Below are positions 57,610 through 64,000 of a stretch of 64,000 nt of DNA, one piece after another. Positions within the stretch are counted from its first letter, which is position 1. Every line of letters begins with the position of its first letter. This DNA is from Isoperla grammatica. Its lineage: Eukaryota > Arthropoda > Insecta > Plecoptera > Perlodidae. The notes under the pieces are model-generated. The model searched no databases, was not told the DNA's origin, and saw nothing but the letters and a program-made list of their open reading frames with translations. Made by a program: the position numbers and the translations under genes. The stretch lies in the NCBI GenBank assembly GCA_945910005.1, contig OX246749.1:30453811-30517810 (forward strand), in the 5' to 3' direction.

Positions 57610-59520
57610 CTGTCATGAATATTTTGGAAGTTACATCAAGTTACAAACCGCATGGTAACGGGGGAGCGCGAGTGTTTCCGAGCAGTTGCTATTATCATTG
57701 AGTTTATTATTGTACACATTTTTTTTTTTTTTAATTACTACACTAATAAACTCAATGCTATTATGCTGGTGCATTTGTATTGACGTGATAAGAACGAAGG
57801 TGCGTAGACGCGCTATCTAATTTATTGCTGTTTGTTGGATAAACATAATATTTAGTATATTATAAGTACAGTAGTATTATGAACTTATCATAAGTATTGG
57901 TTTGCACAAACACTGTTAAAATTCTCTGAAGTTGAAAAACCACGCAACTTTACAATAGCTTTTGGGTTTATTTGCCCTTATGATTGTACCGTTACATTGG
58001 TAAAGGTATTTATTTAATGTAAATCTTGCTACACAAAGGCCTTATTTTACGCCTATATTCTTGAGTTTAATTTTAATTTTTGCAAAAGAAACGCAATCTC
58101 ACCATAAGTAGGCCTACTCATGATTGATTAATATTATTGTAACCCGTATTTGTCTTAGTTCAACTTACTTCGAATAGTATTATTTATATTTATTTCTCGC
58201 AGTGGGCACTTGATGCTGGAGGCTATCTATTATAACTATTCTGTGAACAATATTATTGAGAAATTGAATGTAATGTAGATGCAAGAAGAACGACTGGCAT
58301 AATCATTGCTTGATAAAGTGAGGGCTATCTCCGTAAATATTTTTGGTTCCATACAGTTACAAAACGCGGAGTGACGGCCGACGGGGAAGTGAATGTATTT
58401 CCGAGCAGTGGTCGCTGTTGTAAGCGAGACTCATCGACCATCACACCGCCACCGCGTGAGATCAACTGGTGAGGTCACGTGACGCGCGACAGATCTCGCC
58501 CGTAAAAGCTACGGGTAGAGCCGATCAGAGCCGAACTTGAGCGACCGTTTCGCTAGTCTCCGCCCACCAGGCATCTACAATATTCGTTTTCTTCGCCGTA
58601 ACTTCCAACGCGGAGTTGGCCTCGTCTCAGCGAGCCCTCTTAACAATATATTACACAAAGACAAATTACAAATTCATCGGCCTAGCTTATATTTACAAGA
58701 ACAGTGTGTTCATATTGTTTTTCCCACCTCGAAATGTTTCAATAAGTTAATTTAATTTTCCAATTGTTGTTAATATATTTATTTATCAATTATTAAGTGA
58801 TGTAAACATTTATATATTTGTTTATTTCATTATAATTACTATAATTATATATTGGAAATTAAATATTTGGCTTAGCCACAGTTTAAAAAAACACCCATTT
58901 AAATGTTAAGCCTCTTTAGAAATTGGTGTTTATTGTACGTGTGCCCTCTTTGGTTTGTAACGGTTTGTCTTCTCCGTTTTGGGCATGACCTCTTTTTTGC
59001 AAATTTTTTGCATTTTTGCTTGGTTTATCAATGCTTTTTATTTAAAAAGACTAATCTTGGCATGTATCCAAGTCAAACAATTCATTGTCAAAAACCCAAC
59101 GCGGGTTCTTAGTAATAACAGGCCAATGACCGAATACCTTAGTATACAACCTGTTACACCATGGTTACACTACGTTAGAATAGAGTATATTAGTGTGACG
59201 TCATGTTTCCCGTGTCAACCAATGGCGAACCGTATTTGTGACTCCTAACAATCATGAAAGTTGACAACTGACAGATGGTTTTGTTTTTGCAAACATTGTA
59301 ACGAGGGCTATCCGTTCTGATATTTCGTTTTCCTTAACACGAAACAGTGAAACAGAAGATTAAATTGATAAGTCAAGTATTATAATGATACAATTACTAC
59401 TTTAAATAATAACTACGTTTCAGAAAGTTGTTTGGAGTCAGATAGCTCGTCATCACTAATACTGTCTATTCCATGGGATGCTGACTGGCATGCAATGCCT
59501 TATTGTGTTGGCTATTTTGT
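57610..59520. other. No gene seen
   Basis: Non-coding. Contains the 58306-58400 paralogue of the hAT flank; nothing else recognised. Confidence 0.45.
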
Positions 59521-59633
59521 CAAGGTCATCTTGATCTCCGCCTAGTCGGAGATCAACGACTAGCGGATGCTCGCCTAACTCGCAAGTTTGGAGTTCGACG
59601 AGCCTCCGCTAGGCGGAGATCAAGCGGACCTTG
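59521..59633. mobile_element. 113-bp fold-back element
   Basis: The ends CAAGGTC(AT/CG)CTTGATCTCCG and CCTAG form an inverted pair of about 25 bp, with a further internal palindrome GATCTCCGCCTAGTCGGAGATC. Confidence 0.65.
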
Positions 59634-59711
59634 TCATTTAGTTGGTGATTTTCTTTCCCAAAATTAAAACTAATTATTTTCCTACATGGTCACTGTCCAA
59701 GATAGGATTCT

Positions 59712-60395
59712 GTCGATAGCGGTCGAACGGAAAGTCCGATCAACTTGAAATTTGGACCATCCACAAGCCTCGATGTGGATTGAAGGTGTATAGTTTTGAG
59801 GAAAAATCGTTTGAAAAGTTAAAAGTTACACCATGTTACTGCAAAATATTTTTCTGAAACAAAATGGCGGCAAAATGTGAGATAGCCAGATTTTTTAACA
59901 GATTTTGCCGGTCACGAATATGTGACCAATGTAATGGCGATCTGATAAGTATTGGCAAAGATACACGAAAGTTACTCGAAAATATTTTTCTAAAACGTAG
60001 TAACGGCAAAATGTGAGGTGGCTATCTTATAGTAAATTTTTGTCCGGTCACGAATATACCACAGATAACTAATTAGTGAATATACTAATGTAAACGCGAT
60101 CCGATACGTATTAGAGGCAGAAATTACATTTCTATTGCTGTCAAAAAGTGTTAGTAACGGTGGCGGACCGTGTTACAAACATGACCACGAAAATTCTTAG
60201 CAACGCACATTGCACTGCATACAACAATGTCGGAAAGTATAATAGCCATGGAAATAAGAACAATTTTTGCAATGCGCATTCTTGAATTGTTGTTAATTAT
60301 TGTTCGTATTAGCATTGAAAACTTTTCGCCAGAAAGTTCGTAGATATTGATGCGCTCGCTTATCAACGCGTCAAACAGAGCGTTTTCCTAGTTTA
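59712..60395 (+). repeat. Repeat family E, 5' part only
   Basis: Directly repeated at 60500-61165: TGTCGATAGCGGTCGAACGG, GGCGATCTGATA(A/G)GTATT, ACGGTGGCGGACCGTGT and the GCGCATTCTTGAATTGT block. It stops after GAGCGTTTTCCTAG, where the longer copy continues. Confidence 0.85.
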
Positions 60396-60499
60396 CATTG
60401 TTTTGTTATATTTATCTACTACAATTTCTAACTGTAAGTTCTTACCATTGTAAAGAGCGAAAGCTCATTTTGGTAAATAAAGAATAATAATAGTATATA
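60396..60499. other. Spacer between family E copies
   Basis: AT-rich, nothing recognised. Confidence 0.5.
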
Positions 60500-63083
60500 T
60501 GTCTGTCGATAGCGGTCGAACGGAGAGTCCGATCAACTTTAAATTTTGACCATCCACAAGCCTTGATGTGGATTGAAAGTGTATAGTTTTTTGAGACTTT
60601 CATTCGAAAAAGTTACTAAGTTACACCATAGTTACTGCAAAATATTTGTCTGAAACAAAATCGCAGCTAAATTTGAGACAGCCGTATTTTTATAAAGATA
60701 TTTCAAGTCACAAATATGTTCATGTTATGGCGATCTGATAGGTATTAGCAAAGTAACACAAAAGTTACTCGAAAATATTTTTCTGAAACACAGTAACGGC
60801 AAAATGTAAGGTGGCTATATTATAGAAGATTTTCGTCCGGTCTCAAACAAACTACTTTAAACTGAAGCAGATACTTATTAAAGGCACACATTAGCTTTCT
60901 ATTGCTGTCAATAAGTGTTAGAAACGGTGGCGGACCGTGTCGAAAACATGACGTCAAAAAATCTTAGCAACACACACTTCACTGCATTCAACGATGCTGG
61001 AAAGTATAATAGCTATAGCAATTCCAAAAATCTTTGCAATGCGCCTTCTTCATTTGTTTTTAATTGTTGTTTTCAAAAAACTTTGACAACTTTTTGCCAG
61101 AAAATTCGTTGATTTGTACGCGCTCGCTTATCAACGCGTCACACAAGAGCGTTTTCTTAGTGTTAACATTAATGCGAATCAGCCAAGATTACTTACGGTC
61201 GTGTATGTTGTATGTTAGTGCGCCGTATGGCCAGGCCGTATTGTCGGGTAGATAGGCAGACTACTCAGCGAGATATGTAATAAGCTGACACAACTAGTTT
61301 ATTGACAAATTGTTTATTGATTATTTGCGACTCCAAGTTAAACGAAATTAGCAAATATAAAACTGTAACTATAGTGTGGCCGCTACCCTTGCCTTTGCTT
61401 CGTCTCTCACTATCTGAAGATAAACCCGACTAACACTGCGCAATAGACTGGCAGGTAGGTGCGGTGCTCAGTGATAAGAGATAAGCGAGGCCAATATGAG
61501 CCCGTGATGTGTCCACTTTGCCAAGTCTCGAGATAAACGGAGTGTTGCGTTATAGGCTCCAGTGTTTTTTTTAGGCGAACACTTGAAATTAGTGGCTTTT
61601 TACAAAATAAAACATTAAAAAAGTATCATTTATTATTCGGAATTATTTTATGTCATTATTTGTATAAAATCAATATTACACTACACCACCACTATGACAT
61701 AGCAACAGTTTTTAAATAAAAACTTAGAAATTTATAATCTAAATACGTATAGTATGTAATCAGTCTAGCAGCTAGCTGATAAGTTTTATCCGCCAGTAGA
61801 TAAATACCTGACAAGTGTACACTGTACACCATGGAAAAAAAACTATTTTCTGGTTTTCCCTGCTGGAAATTTCCTCACGTTTCGTTTTAATTAAAAAAAA
61901 ATAGAATTTGATGTTCAATGTGTGCAGAACAGATTGATCCATATTATTAAGAGCATTCACTAGACCCGCATCTGCCGGCGTTTCACTGTCAATGCAGGTG
62001 CACAGTTCAACAATCGCAACATTCTCACATGTTTACTCTGTGGATACAAAAAAATACACGAACATACAGCACAACGTTATCTATGTTATTGCTTTATCGC
62101 TATTTAATTCCGTAAGTTAAATAAGCGAGAAAAAAGTCACAAAATATGAATAAAAATATATTTTTAACCATAATCAGACCAAAGTTTGGCCAGTTATGGG
62201 GGAAAATAGAAACGAGATAGACGTATTTTTCTAAAGCACCAACCTAGCTTTAAGTCTAACGAAGAGTTCAGACTCGAGCATATTGCTTTATTATATAAAA
62301 AAAAAAACAGTACTTGATCTGACAAAACTCTGTTAAGATTTCAGCCAACAGAAAACAAAACACTCGAAATGTTCAATGCGAGATGAAGGGAGATAAAGAC
62401 AAGGTCCCTGTTATCCGAGACCATGCAGTCACCTGGCCACTTTGTAGAGATAAGATAACTGACACTGAGGGGGGTGGGGAACGCTTACGCCAGTCAAGAA
62501 ATCTACTTTCTGTCGTGAAATGATAACAAAATTAAAATGCAAACCCTAATTTATATGACACTTTCATAATAACGATGCAATTTGAATGGAAGTTGTAGCG
62601 TAATTAGCAGTACTGCTATAAATAAAATACGTTCTTGCTTCATTATTTGAAAGTCAAGCCGAAGACTATCGTTCAAGATGAATCGCACTTCACAATGATA
62701 TGTGTTTCCTTCTTTATACTTGGGGTACGTACGTTGTTCGTACATGTTGGAAACATACGGAATTCAATGACGTGGGTTCGAACCATGGGCGCCGCCAGGA
62801 TATTTTCCAAGGAGGGGCAAATCAACGCGGTATGGGCCATGGGCGTACTAACGAGGCTACGGCTATCCGTGAGTTGGAAACAACTGAGGGTATATCAGTT
62901 GTCAGTTGTGGTCTTGTTGTCGACGAGCATGTACCGTTCTTATGTGCTAGTCATGATGGCTTGATACGGCATGATGGCTTGGTGGAAGTAAGTGTCCATC
63001 TTCTGCTAAGGAAATGTCCCCAGATGAAGGCATCGCAATGTCGTCTACGTTGCATTTGTATGTTTTGCAGAACACAATGTTGA
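60500..63083 (+). repeat. Repeat family E, longest copy carrying a YqaJ exon
   Basis: About 2.6 kb. Its first 660 bp match 59712-60395 and the rest matches 48620-50662. This order shows that the two partial types are pieces of one longer family. A full consensus may be longer still. Confidence 0.85.
62823..62987 (+). pseudogene. YqaJ-nuclease-like exon fragment (copy 2)
   Basis: Same frame and content as 50405-50569, with GLVVDEHVPFLCASHDGL. One conserved Gly next to the active site is Cys here. The following GAAGTAAGTG splice donor is conserved. Both copies stay open across the exon, which suggests either recent copying or past constraint. Confidence 0.62.
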
Positions 63084-63534
63084 TACGTCGCAGAAATAAT
63101 AAAGATACTTCTACTTTTAAAATCATTTTTGGAATAAGCGTTGTATATTATAACTCGCCTCATTCTTAGTTCTTTCGAAAGGGCGGAAGGTGTCTATAAC
63201 GCCCAAAGCTATTTACGCAAAATAGTAAAGACCTCATTCTTCATGAAGGTCATACAATAACATAAAAATGATTGGTACTGCAATCAGATCCAAGACAACC
63301 CCAAACAAACGCATCATTGGCCGTATGATATAATTTAATTGCATTATATCTGTCGTATGTATCATTTTCATTTGAACATATTTGATTTTATTCCGTATCA
63401 CCAGTGTCGCGATCAAATCAACTGCGCCTACTAAACGTTTCCTTCGCGAGGAGTCGGTCTACATGGCGTATACGCTCCACCAGACCACTGCATTACGGTG
63501 ACATTATATTACTTTTATAATTATACTGTTGCAG
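63084..63534. other. No gene seen
   Basis: AT-rich non-coding sequence. Confidence 0.5.
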
Positions 63535-64000
63535 CGATGTATGTATGTATGTATGTATGTATGTATGTATGTATGTATGTATGTATGTATGCATGTATGT
63601 ATGTATGTATGTATGTATGTATGTATGTATGTATGTATGTATGTATGTATGTATGTATGTATGTATGTATGTATGTATGTATGTATGTATGTATGTATGT
63701 ATGTATGTATGTATGTATGTATGTATGTATGTATGTATGTATGTATGTATGTATGTATGTATGTATGTATGTATGTATGTATGTATGTATGTATGTATGT
63801 ATGTATGTATGTATGTATGTATGTATGTATGTATGTATGTATGTATGTATGTATGTATGTATGTATGTATGTATGTATGTATGTATGTATGTATGTATGT
63901 ATGTATGTATGTATGTATGTATGTATGTATGTATGTATGTATGTATGTATGTATGTATGTATGTATGTATGTATGTATGTATGTATGTATGTATGTATGT
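63535..64000. repeat. (TATG)n microsatellite running off the window
   Basis: At least 466 bp of ATGT/TATG units with a single GCATG interruption near 63591. The right end is beyond the window. Confidence 0.99.

Overview
This is an AT-rich stretch of invertebrate animal nuclear DNA, dominated by transposable elements and tandem repeats. The evidence is one large exon with clear splice signals, several animal retroelement clades (Ty3/gypsy, Penelope-like, R4/Dong-like, Jockey/CR1-like), many short inverted-repeat transposons, tRNA-derived SINEs and long microsatellites. An arthropod is plausible but the sequence does not settle it. No operons, CRISPR arrays, rRNA genes or intact tRNA genes were seen.

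Layout. 0-6.3 kb: a Penelope-like GIY-YIG endonuclease fragment next to a composite minisatellite, one unit of which was split by a very young Ty3/gypsy element (1513-6173, LTRs differing at two positions, target duplication CCGCG). 6.5-21.5 kb: intergenic DNA with many MITEs. These include Harbinger-like elements with TTA or TAA duplications, two CACTA-like elements around a CTAGGCCTAG-rich array, and a 701-bp element with an 8-bp duplication. Minisatellites of 126 bp and 107 bp also lie here. 22.3-24.26 kb (minus): the only convincing host gene, a 656-codon exon with an RCC1 propeller, a SIAH-type RING, a SIAH zinc finger and a SINA/TRAF-like domain. About 105 bp upstream of that exon sits a second full-length but decayed gypsy element (24361-30874).

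31-37 kb holds a GC-rich block, several minisatellites and a long GT microsatellite. 37.7-39.0 kb holds a Dong/R4-like retrotransposon 3' end sitting between AAT microsatellites. 39.0-45.4 kb (minus) is a LINE broken by a third gypsy element that lost its 3' part; a 117-bp stretch of LINE coding sequence is present on both sides of it. 46-64 kb holds dispersed repeats, including two copies of a 2-2.6 kb family (48620-50662 and 60500-63083). Each copy carries a YqaJ-nuclease-like exon fragment, and one copy carries a 42-bp palindromic insertion with a 5-bp target duplication that the other lacks. A 1467-bp non-autonomous hAT element (56135-57601) and a TATG microsatellite running to the window edge complete it.

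The genes do not form a pathway. The host gene is probably a ubiquitin ligase; everything else is mobile or repetitive DNA at different stages of decay. The most unusual items are the RCC1-RING-SIAH architecture, the 42-bp palindromic insertion, and the YqaJ exon in a multicopy repeat.
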